This document shows, piece by piece, positions 12,438 to 23,600 of a DNA stretch of 64,000 bases. The translations under genes were made by a program, and so were the position numbers. The DNA comes from Strigamia acuminata. Lineage: Eukaryota > Arthropoda > Chilopoda > Geophilomorpha > Linotaeniidae. The stretch covers positions 558,001 to 622,000 of the forward strand of contig OX442317.1 in the NCBI GenBank assembly GCA_949358305.1. The letters run 5' to 3'. Below the pieces are notes generated by a model. The model saw only the letters and a list, made by a program, of their open reading frames with translations, was not told the DNA's origin and did no database searches. Numbering within the stretch: the stretch's first letter is position 1; every line of letters starts with the position of its first letter.

Positions 12438-13407
12438 TTAACACTGGATGTTGCATTCCTGAAATAGAAAATAAATAATAAGAGTTTTATTCAATGCAAC
12501 ATCCGCTTGATGCAGATTGAATAACATTTTGTGGTGGGAATTAAAAGTTAAACTTGAAACCTGATCTGACACTTGTTCATGCTCTTTTGCATGAAATTCG
12601 CTCAGTTCGGTTTTTTTTTTTTGCTCTAAATTACACGTACTTTCTTAAAGGTTTCGCCGACGCAATGCCAAAAGTCGTGACCGTTCTGAAAGAGCAAATT
12701 GAATTAAGTTGGATTAAATATAATTAAAATTAATCAATTTAATTACCAAATCAGCGTGTTTGGTTTTGCATGCGTCCATTCCAACTCCGATTGCTTTCTT
12801 TTTCTAAAAATTAAATTTAAAATGTCTATTATACTGAAAATTTATTTAAATCATTGAAAATTTGTTCGTTTCGTACGGTTTCACTCTTGTCAACTTTCTT
12901 CAATGCCACTCCTTTGAATTTTTCGTAGTCGACTTTTCCGTCCTGTTTTAGAAAAATTAAAATTGCCAATAAATTTCTACCGCTTTATGTAGATTTTTAA
13001 GAGTTTGATTTACAGTCATGGCGTCGTATTTGCCGAGAATGCAGCTGATCATTTCCATCTGTGGAACATTAATTTATTATTTTACTTTTTAATTTATTTA
13101 TTCTTAAATATATATATATATATTACTTTGTCTTTTGTGTCCTTGGTCAAAGTCTTGCATTGTTCTTCGTGCGCCTTATACTGAAATAAGAATTTTTTAA
13201 ATTAATAGACTCGAAAAAGAATTCATACAATATTTTTCACCTCTTTCATGATCGCCTCTTTGTCGAAGCATTCCTGTCAGAAAAAAAATTCAGAAAAAGA
13301 CAAATTAAATAAAAACTAAAATTAAAATTAAGAAATCTGTTTACCTCTTCTGCTGCTGCCAAAAGGCAGACACCCAACAACAACAAGCAGCTCATCATTT
13401 TCATCAT
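12438..13407 (-). CDS. Small secreted cysteine-containing helical protein, family not recognised
   Basis: Eight tiny exons on the minus strand give about 128 residues. The start at 13405-13407 (MMKMMSCLLLLGVCLLAAAEE) is a clear signal peptide filling exon 1. The mature chain is short, lysine-rich and helical, with seven cysteines in ECFDKEA, HEEQCKT, EMISCILGKYDAM, GMDACKTKH, DFWHCVGETF and ECNIQC, stop TAA at 12438-12440. The overall size, signal peptide and Cys-bearing helices recall odorant-binding-like or venom/haemolymph small proteins. However, the C2-C3 spacing is about 17 rather than 3 residues, so it is not a classic OBP. DGKVDYEKF looks EF-hand-like but lacks a full loop. Head-to-head with KRTCAP2 about 500 bp away. 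Splice junctions are consistent, so the gene is real; function unknown. Confidence 0.7.
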
Positions 13408-13905
13408 GATTACAAGAATTTCTGATATCGTGAATTGGAAGTTCGGGTCTCTGCAGTTGTATTTAAAGGCAAATTGAAAGGAAGTGTAGGAAACCTGCCC
13501 TTTCCTGCACTTGAATGTACAGCTCGTGCGATTTTTTATACTAAGTTCCGTGTTTTTCACAAAAAAAATAACTAATCTATAGAAATATTTTTTAAAAAGA
13601 AAATAGATTTCCTCTGCGCAAGTGAAAACATACGAGAAAACATTGATATGCAGATCGCATTATTTTATTTACAGACATTTCAAAAACTTTATTTTTATTC
13701 CAAGGTTCGGTTTTTCAAAAAAATATAATATTCTTATGTATATATTATATATAATGTTTTGAACGTTTTGATTGTGGCGCCACTAAAATAAAAGGAGCGT
13801 TTTTACATTTTTAGTTTCACTTCCCGTCACTACTGACACGTGGTAATGTCGGCAACTGAAGTCGTGTACTTGGTTCAACTTATCGGTGCTTGATATTAAC
13901 TCGCA

Positions 13906-14576
13906 ATGGGTGAGTTTTGCTCGTTTTGTCGTTTCCAAATCAAATTAAACGAATCTTTATTTTCAGTCGTCTCGGCCGGTGCCTCGTGCGTTCTATCGTC
14001 GTGCCTGATGGTGTTAGTTTTCACCGGAATGCAAATCTACAAATCGTTTCTCACTTCGAGCAAAATGATGACGATATTCGGCGGTTTTCTCGGCGCCGTT
14101 TTATTCGTCTTGACATTGACAGTAACCGCCGGATCTCATTCTAAATTTCGATCCAAATATTAACGTGATTTTATTCAATTTCCAGGCTGTTGGTAATTTG
14201 GAGAGCAAAATGTTCGGCCACAATTTCCAAACGAAACTTTTCCCCGAAGGTTCGCGAGCAAAACGTCCAGATTTTACCGTAAAATTTAAATATTTTGTAT
14301 TTCCAGTGATTTTCTGCTTAATTCTCGCACTGACCGCATCGGGCATGGTTCACAGCGTTTGCATCACAACTTGGTAAATTGAATTGAATAAATTGAGGAA
14401 ATAAGCAACAAGAAGGTCGACCAAACATGACTTTTTATTTTTTAAATTTTTCCTTTTTCAGTTTGATCTTTTCGTTGATATCGCTTTATTACGTCAACAG
14501 AATTTCTCAATCGAAATATGTCATGTCGTCGTCCGTTTCATCCGTGCCGTCTCACAAGACAAGAAAGAACAAGTGA
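13906..14576 (+). CDS. KRTCAP2: Keratinocyte-associated protein 2, oligosaccharyltransferase complex subunit
   Basis: Small ER membrane subunit of the oligosaccharyltransferase complex that links it to the Sec61 translocon for co-translational N-glycosylation. Five exons: 13906-13909, 13967-14121, 14186-14249, 14307-14373, 14462-14576. The first exon carries only ATG plus one base, giving MVVSAGASCVLSS after splicing, which matches the family's MVV start. Three or four hydrophobic segments are visible: LSSCLMVLVFTGMQIYKSF, MMTIFGGFLGAVLFVLTLT, VIFCLILALTASGMVHSVC and CLIFSLISLYYVNRIS. The family-typical NLESKMFG and FQTKLFPE lie between. The tail is Ser-rich and ends KTRKNK, a basic ER-retention-like end. 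Confidence 0.93.
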
Positions 14577-15556
14577 ATTCATTGATTTATGAAAATCATT
14601 ATTTTTCACAATTAAATCATGACGAGAGCAATTTTTGTCCTTTTTTTCAACCCGAGAAAGACAACAAACTAAAACCTTTTTTTGGATTTTTTTTCCTTTT
14701 TTTCTTTATTTCTTTTTACAAATTATGCATTTTTGGCCATTTAGCACTATTGTTTGAAGTTTAATTAGCAAAAACTAATTTCTACTAAGAAAAACTCCTT
14801 TATGTTTCCTCTCTCGTTAAAAAAAAGTTTGAAATTTGATATTTTCAGTTCGATCTGCAGCTTAGTTTCCAACTGTTTGATTTCGAGGGCGACGGAGCAA
14901 TAAACGAAAAAAATATCCGCAAAAACATTTTCCATTTATTGCATTTGAGCAGAGTGGCCAAGCTGCAGATTGATATAGTACATCGAGACAAAAAGAGAAA
15001 AGTAAACTTTCGAAGATCAGAAAATAAATAACAAACTATTTAAATTATTTAACAAAAAAATCAAAAAATAATCAAAAAATCATCAAAAAATCAAAAAAAA
15101 AACTTCTAAACTGGCAGATGAATTTAACTGAAACTATCAAAATTTCACCGTTCGAAATTGACGTTTTCAGCGTATTAGAAGGGAATAATTAATTAGTGAG
15201 ATTGACGAAATGGCCCCAAATTTATAGCAATTTTCAACCAAAAAAAAGAAAAAAAATGCTCTTCACCGGTGGTTTCTACAATTCTTTTTCCCCCCCATTC
15301 ACTACAATTTGTCCTAAATTTGAAAAAAAAATTGATAAAAACTAAATGCACCGTGAAAGCACGATAAAATTCTAACGTCTCCATTTTTTTGATCGTCAGC
15401 AAGAATCCTTCTTGTATTTTCAAATTACTATTTACAGTGTTATTTTTTCAATCTTCTTATTTTTTTTTTAGTTTCTTTTAATATCTGTTAACCATATTTC
15501 TTGTTGCTTTCCACTTAAACAACATTCAAAACACACATAATAGGTAAATATACAAG
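14577..15556. other. Intergenic, AT-rich; no gene seen
   Basis: Convergent interval between KRTCAP2 and the RNF126-like gene. It contains poly-T and poly-A runs, a cluster of near-identical TCAAAAAA-type repeats around 15053-15095, and short open stretches without coding character. Confidence 0.5.
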
Positions 15557-17239
15557 TCAATCACAGTCGTCCGTGAAATACACCGATTGCGACGTAGGAT
15601 GACTTGAACTTTCCGGACCCAAGTCATCATCTTCGTCTTCATCGTCGAGATATTTGCGACAAATTGGGCAAGTGCCATGCTAACAACAAAAGAAATGAAC
15701 AAATTGACAATTTGTTGGATTTTTTTTCATTTTTTCCATTTTTTACTTACCAATTCTAACCATGGAACAATACAGTCGTTGTGGAAATGGTGCTGACAAG
15801 GCAGCCTGCGCACCGGTTCGCCTTGCCTAAAATCCTCCATGCAAACAGTACATTGTAGAGTTTTATCTGCGAAACAATGCATTTCGGGTCACTACTCAAT
15901 GTCAAAACTCAAAAGCCATCAACTCGTACCGAACTGTTCCTTTGAAATATTAACCATCGGAATTTTACTAATTTTATCTTGAGGAAGTGGTGGTGGACCG
16001 GTTCCATCTAATTGATTTAATAGCTGACGACGACAACAAAAATTATTTTTTTTAAATTTTAAGTTTTAAATGTTAAAAATGTACTTGTGTTATAATTGTG
16101 TCCAGGCCTCCTCGTCCCCATGCGTAATCACCTGGATTCCCATGAAGATTAAGGAAACTTCTATCGAAAAAGCGTGACAAAATCACGTACAAATCGCAAC
16201 AAATCGCAATAAACTTACATAGGGAAAGCCGTATTGTTTTGAACAGCTGAAAGAAAAAACAAACAAGAAACGTAAGAATCAAAAGAAAAAGAGGTGAAAA
16301 ATGGAGAAAAGTACCTCCAGCACCGGAAGTGAGGTGGGAAAATATTTGCTGAAGTAAACTAAAATGAAAAAAAAAGAAATAAAATTGCGTTAAATTTAGT
16401 GAATGTAATATTTTTAAGGCAAAAGACTATGGATATTATATAGAAGACTAACAACCCTTCTATAGATGGTGGTCGATCCACCATCACGGGAGATCTACGC
16501 CGAATTGATACTCGCGTTCTCGGTATGTAAGCATTTCCCGGTCGCCGATACTGTGACGTTGATGATGATGATGACGGGCCCGAACGTTCGTCCCGGGATG
16601 TTGAGCCCTCCTCCGAATTGTTGAACTGTTGAAGCCCCAGAGAGCCAAATAATGATCGACCCCATAGCTAGAGCAATCAATCAAAATGTCAGTCATTAAT
16701 TTCACACGTTTAAATTGTCACCAATTTTTCATTAATTTCAATTTGTTCACCTCGACGAACTGTGAATCTGGATCGGCATCATCTTCACTGTAATCACTGC
16801 AAAATCGAACCAATCAATCAATTAAAAATCCGTAATAGTGTGCACTCACTTCGGGTTTTCTAACGAAGTCTGGCCTAATTCTTCTATAAATCCTGATTGA
16901 CATCTTGGACATGTGTAATCCTGCGTGAAAACGGAGGAACGTTGTATTAGAAAGTGAATTTTCGGCATTTGCGACAATTGGCCGAGTGGTCGACGTAATT
17001 ACACATCCCCCACGGTTTATTGCGAATTTGGGTGGCGTGAGTTGGGAAATGGTGTAATTCGTTTGTGACAAAGCATCGGCGCTTCGAGCGCGGATTTTTA
17101 TTCTTTAAAAAGGCGTGAGTTCGAGCCAAGCTCGCGGACGGGCGAACCACCAACTTACTGGTAATACTGGATTAATTTCCTGAGTACATTTGTGGCAAAA
17201 AAATCGGGTCGAAAGGGATTCCACGGCTGCTTCGGCCAT
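15557..17239 (-). CDS. RNF126: RING-type E3 ubiquitin ligase, RNF126/RNF115 orthologue
   Basis: E3 ubiquitin ligase; family members handle mislocalised membrane proteins with BAG6 and down-regulate receptors. Minus strand, start at 17237-17239 ([18 protein letters not shown]), stop at 15557-15559. An N-terminal C2C2 zinc ribbon ([12 protein letters not shown] followed by [14 protein letters not shown]) is split over two exons. The middle part is acidic/polar. [22 protein letters not shown] is the family's conserved helix before the RING. The C-terminal RING-H2 reads [41 protein letters not shown] with all eight ligands present. The tail is acidic (DDEDEDDD) and ends YFTDDCD. One invertebrate gene usually corresponds to both vertebrate RNF126 and RNF115. 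Divergent from AGGF1, 377 bp apart. Confidence 0.92.
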
Positions 17240-17616
17240 TTTGCATTTCTCGTGATGAAACGGGATTCTCGTTGCGAATGCGAGAGAACGGCGAGATCGG
17301 CGAGAACGGCAACAAAAGCGAAAAAATTCAACATGTCCGTCTCACGTTTGGCTGGTTTCTTCGCAAATCTACGCGGTTTGATTAGAAATAGAAATAACGA
17401 AATTATGCATTTTAATAGCAAAGTAACTAATATTAAATTTTCTTCTTCACCGTTTGCTCTGATTATCCAGTGTGAGACCAAATTGGGCGCCCAACAAGTG
17501 AAACTGGTCAAAGGCAAACTGCGATGACAGCTGCTCGTGACGGTAAACACTCTTAATGGGGAAAAATGAGGAAAACTGCTCGAACACACGATCAATGTGA
17601 ATATTTCTCGCCAGAT

Positions 17617-20600
17617 ATGGAAGAGAACAACTCGGACGAGGTTTCGATGGCGGCGAACGTGGCCGAGGAAAACGAGAGTCTGCGCAGGAAGTTGGAGAAG
17701 GCGGAGAAGATGGTCGCGCACACGGAGAAATACAACGACGAATTGAGAGCGCAAGTCGAAAGTTTGAGCCAAGAACTGCACCAACTCAGGAATTCCCGAC
17801 CCACCGTGCACCAAGAGACGCAGACGTGCATCGACGACTATTTGAGTGCGCAATTGACTTGAATTGAATTGGCGCCTCGCTGAACGTTAAAAGTACGGGA
17901 AATTTGATCGTTTTTTATCACTTTTTCGCTCGCAGATGACGACGAGGAGCTTTTTATTCAGAACGACTGGTTGACGGACACGGCCAACGAGAATGTAAAT
18001 TGAGAATTGGTTAATCGTGACGCAAATGTTTGTTCTTTTCTTTTCTTTTCTCTCCTATTTTCAACGACAATTTGGGTAGATGTCCATAGCGGATTGTGTC
18101 AAAGCGGCTGCCGAAGAAGCCGTGCAGCAAACCGCTTTTGTTTACGACCAAACTAGTGGACTCTATTACGACAGTGCGACGGGATATTACTACGATCCAG
18201 TAACAACATTTTGCACAACATTTTGCACAACATTTTAATTAAATGTTTGTTTGTTTCTGCACAGGAGAATGCGCTCTATTACAACTCTGCCACCGGCACG
18301 TATTACACGTACGACCAGTCGACGCAAACTTATTCATTCCATTCGCAAGTGGATTTGACGCAATATCACGCCAACGAGACTGAAACAAACGCGCAAGAAA
18401 CTAGCGAAAAAAAGAAAAAAAAGAGCAGAAATGGAGTGAGTCAATACAGTCAGCGAAGAAGTTTAAAAACAAATTAAAAATTCTTTTATTTTTTATTTTT
18501 TATTTTAGGAGAAATCGCCGAAAGTGAAGAAGATCAGACTCGACGGGTTCGGTGAGGAATTAAACGAAGGACTCTCTGCGGAAGAGGGAGAATGTTCCGA
18601 CAGTTCGGACGATTCGAACACTTCCGAGGATTCTCTTTACACAACGACCACTAAAGAAACTAAACCAGGTATTGTAAATAAAAAAAATTGTAGAAAAGTA
18701 ATTTTTAAATTTCTGTTTTTGTTGACAGGAAAGAGTAAGAAAAGCCGCTACCCCCCTTGCATCCGATGCATGGTTACCGAAAGCAAAGTGGAGTCTCTTC
18801 CCGTCGGCACCTTGTACATAGTGACCTGTTCGGGAGCAACGATTGGCAGAGAGAAATTCAACGACATCCGGATCCCCGATTTACAAATCAGCAAAGTAAA
18901 AAATTATAAAATTAAAAAAAAAAATGTGTTTTTGTGAAAATCAATTAATTTTAATTAATTTTGTAGATGCACGCACAAATTACATACTACACAATGCATA
19001 AATACTATGGGATTACAGATTTGGGAAGTCAAAACGGAACAATAATTAACGGGACGAGAATAGCCGAAGTAAGAGCGAATTTAAAATTAAAAAATTAAAA
19101 ATTAAAAATAATAAATGTAAGTTTTTATTTGTTTATTTATTTATTTTTGATTTGATTTCAGCCGAAACAGACGAGCGATCCGTATCCACTGAAACACGAA
19201 GACGTTTTACAAATGGGCGAAGTGAGAATGTTGCTGCACATCCACCCGGGCCTGGAAACGTGCGACAACTGCGAGCCCGGACAAGTTCAGGCGCAGGTTA
19301 CGACGACACAGCTCAAGCCCACCGTCGACATCTTGAGCAAAACAGAAAAAGAACAACAAAGAAGGAAAGAACTGAAACAAATTCGGAAAAAATTCGGGCT
19401 TGAGGTAAAAATAAAAAATATAAATTATAAAAAAAAATTTTAAATTTTAAAAATTAAATGTTTCAGAGTTGCGATTTCGAAGACGGAACAAACGCGAAAT
19501 CGGAGGCAAATTACACGGATCGTGCGAGTGAGCGACGCAAAACCAAAGGCGTCGACACTTTATACGCCAAAACAGAAACCGCCTCCGTCGACGTGTAAGA
19601 TTGATATTCTATAATGTTTATGAATTGATAAAATCAAATTAAATTAAATTAAATTAAATTAAATTAAATGGGTATTTTGTATTTTGAATTTTATGTTGCA
19701 GAGCCATTCGCCAGGACAACAAAGGGCGCAAACTGCTCGAGAAAATGGGCTGGGCCGAAGGCACGTCATTGGGCAAATCGCAAATGGGCATCGTAGAACC
19801 CGTAAGTAGTAAACATTTGGAATTATCCGTTTGTTTGAATGTGTAATGATCCGTGGTGTAGCAAGTGGTTATTTTTAGAAGACCTTTTCCCCTCTCACTA
19901 CTTAAGAGTCTGTTAACAGTGTCGCGTTTCACTGCACGAGTTTCACACCGAGTTCAAGGCGAAGAATAAAACTCGCATCAGCTGAAACACATCAAATTGG
20001 CCCCGGCTCGGCTTGACTCGACGCGGCGCGGCGCGGCGCGGAGCACAGCACAGCGGCTCGGGCTGATTTGAATTTGTTTTGTACCCCCGACTAAGCTGCA
20101 CTTGACTCGTATTTTTGGCTCCGATAGGTCAAGGCGCTTTTTCATTGGTTCGTTACATAAGCACTTGACACCATTGTTTCGCGTGGCGGAAACGAATGAA
20201 TCATTCTAGACCCACATTGAAATGAAATGCAAACAGCCCAAGATTAAAATTAATGGCCCTTCTTTTTTCTTTCTTTTTTTCTTTTTTTAACTGTTTTGAG
20301 TGAGGTGAGCCAATGTTTTTCATTTTAGGCCTATTTTTTAATATTTCAGTATAGTTGTGAATTCACAACTCGACTGGAATTGGTTAGGCGTTAAGAAAAC
20401 GCATTTTATGATAAAAATTGGTGTTTTTTTTTTTTTGTTTTTTTTTTATAGTCAGTTTTATTTAAACTAATCTTTGGACGAGAAATGGTAGTCAAACATG
20501 TTTTTATTTCGAAAAGGAAAAAAAAAATAAGTAATGTAATTAACGTCCGAGTTTGAGTGTTTTTTTTTGTTTATTGTTATTTGGAAAATGGTTTTTTAAT

Positions 20601-23600
20601 TTTTATATTTTGGTTCTGTAACCGCAAATCCAGGCGTGGGAATAATCCATTTGGACATCGGATTTCGCGTATCTGCGCTAATGGATAGGTGTGCGGTTAA
20701 TTTTGGATTTCAAGAACCCCTACTTAAAAAGTGATTTGGACAAAACAGAAATTATATTAAGCTGCGAGGTAGTCGTAAAACAAACATGAAAAATGAGCTC
20801 TTTTTTGCCTCTTTTGGTTTTGTATAATTTCTTCTTCTTTTTTTCCTTTTCCATCTGTCAAGAAGTCGAAATCTTTACTGGCCGTTGGCGCCAGTTTCAC
20901 CCGTACGAAAAAAAAAGATGAAAATAATTTTATATAATATCTCATCTCATCTTATCTTATCCTTTGTTTTTCGAATTTTTCAAATATCGCCAGTATCGGG
21001 CTGACGAGAGCACTGCGCATGAGCAGAACGGCGCCATTGTAACCGGCGGTTGGGTCGCACTCGTTTTTTGGGGCGAAAAATTCGATTTTGTGCATCTGTT
21101 TAGACTTTTTAATCTTAGGACGAGCTGTTGGTGATGAATTAGGTACGGTGTTTGATTGGAATTAGATATTTTATTTCTAACGAAATGGATTCGTATCGTA
21201 AATAGTATTCGGTCCCTTTTTACTGGGTGAATAAAAAGACGGTCGTAAAAGTCAGAATGGACAATAAAGGGCACTCGATAGTGTTTAGCTCCCGCATATC
21301 TTTTATGCACCTGTAGACGGGGTGTGTTTTTCCTCTCCTTTACCCTGCTCTCCTTCTTCGTCTTGTCTCTCTTCTATTTTTTACTTGCTAAAATTTGACT
21401 TTACCATCTTTTCTTTTCTGTCATTTTGTGTCGGGTTTATTTCATTTTATTTATTTATTTATTTATTTATTTTTCTTCTTTTCTGTGTTACAGGATTGGC
21501 CTTGTTTAAAATGTAAATATACGCGAGGAATTTATGGGGTCGTGACATTATTTTTACTCCGATGTTATTTATAGACGGTAGTAATATAGTCAAATGAAAA
21601 CCATAAAAAGCCTAAGATTGTAAAATTGTTTACCTGTTTCTTTTTTTTTTCTTTTTTTCTAATTTAATGTGATCACCTTTTCCATTTTTATTTATTTTTT
21701 ATTTCTTTAAATTGCCCTTGAAATTATTTTTATTGGTCAAGGACAATTTGAAGAAATGGAATTTTCAATTTCCGTCGATAGGGGCTGTATTTTAGCGAAA
21801 AGCAGGGAAATGACGTAGATTTGCGTTTTTGAGACTGCTAGTCTCGAGCGTTACGTCATTTCGCACGAACTTGCGCAATATGAGGCGATAAATTAAATTC
21901 TTTACGAGAGGGCCATTAGAAAAGTGGGAAAGGGCCGGGTGCAATTTGAAGCAGCAAATTACAAGTTAGACGAGTGTTATTTAAAATTAATCATCGTTTT
22001 GCAGCCATCAACAGATGATATTTGATGGCGGGAGTTGCGAGTGAGTTCGTGGAAAAGGAAAGGAAAGGGAAGGGAAGGAAAGGGCCGGTGGACAGAGAGA
22101 GGTGTCCGTCGCCACTTTGATTTACAATGGGGTCACCTCTTTCTTTTCTTTTCTTTTCTTTTCTTTTCTCTTTCCACCTGTGAGTCCTCCCGCAGTCAAC
22201 AATGGCCAAGTTTTTGTCGTAAAAATTGAATTTCTATTACTTGGTAGTCATCAACATAAATTCTTTAGTTTTTCGTCATTATCATTTATTTCGCAGCGGG
22301 GCTCTGGAATCAAACTTCTGAGTCAAATTTAAAGTAAAATAGGGGGTGAAGGTTCCTTTTTCTCTGTTGGCAACATATCATTTGCCTAACGATCAGGGTC
22401 CATCATATTCATCTCTGGAACCCGTTGGCTGACGGGTAATGGTCATTACACTTCCTGCAACGAGCGATTTTTTGAGAAAAAAGAAAGAGTTCCATTTTGT
22501 ATGCTTGCTTTTTCTTTTTTCTTTTTTTTCTTTTTCTTTTCCTTTTCGTAGAAAGTAGGGATTAAAGTTGCTACTAATATGTTGTCGTATGTTTCACGCT
22601 TCCGGAGTTTATACATTTGGGCGAGGTTTACTATTATTTTTAGAAATGGAAAATTCAGGATAATGCACAAAATCATATGAAAATCATAAAATAATCGTAT
22701 GGAAACCTTTAAAAAAAATCATGGAATTCTTTAAAAAAAAATCATGGAAATTTTTAAAAAATCATGAAAATCTTGAAAATCACGTGGAAATTGTTGTTGT
22801 TAAAATTTGTTGAAAAATTTTGAAAATTCTAAAGAAAAATCTCAAGAAAATGCTCTTAAATCTTAAATTGTTTTAGGGAACTGGAGGAAAATGGTGCGAG
22901 ACAAATCTTGAAAAATCTTAAAAATCTTAATGAAATCTCAACAAATCTTAAGCAATTGTCTGAAATGAGATTAGAAAGCGGAGAGAAATTGATAATTTTC
23001 AAAGTGTGCAGGTAGAAGCGGAGAATCGAGGAGCATTGACTCGTGTAAAATAAAAAAGAAGGAAAAAAGAGCAAATGACGTGTTTAATGGAAATGTTAGT
23101 CGTTTAGTCGTTTTCGCAGAGCGATCGCGGTTAGTCACTCATTTGTTATTGTTAGCAAACCTGTTATTGAAATTAGAAGGCTGATTTGTATATATTTTTT
23201 GTTCTAATAGTAAAAGTTCTTTTCATTGACTGGGGGACATGGGGGTTGGAAAGCAAAATAATGAGAGGTTCGCGAAAATGTTAGTAAATCATCAAAAGGT
23301 TGTAATTTGCTTGCTGGTTAAAACCAGTTATTATTACGACCGAAATGATGGTAGTTGATTAATTCTATTAAAAAAGAAAGGAAAAAAGCGGAGAAAAAAA
23401 AGAAAGGAAGGAGAGAAAAGAAAAAAGAAACAAAAAGTTTCTCATTTAATGGCGCGAAAAAAAGGGAAAAATCCCAAAATAAACGTGCGAAATTCGAAAT
23501 ATTTCACCAATTTCTCGCCACTTCCCCATTCCCAACAGCCCAACACCATTTTTTCAGGTTTAAAATGTCACTAGTTGAGATTGGCTTTTTCTTTTACGAC

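Noticed and set aside
16975-17125. tRNA-like elements (TTGGCCGAGTGGTCGACG and GAGTTCGAGCC) inside an RNF126 intron
   Set aside because: They resemble D- and T-arms of a Ser/Leu tRNA but are about 140 nt apart with no matching acceptor or anticodon stems.
17155-17853. 232-codon minus-strand ORF
   Set aside because: Antisense shadow of AGGF1 exon 1 and read-through from the RNF126 first exon; the true frames there are those two genes.
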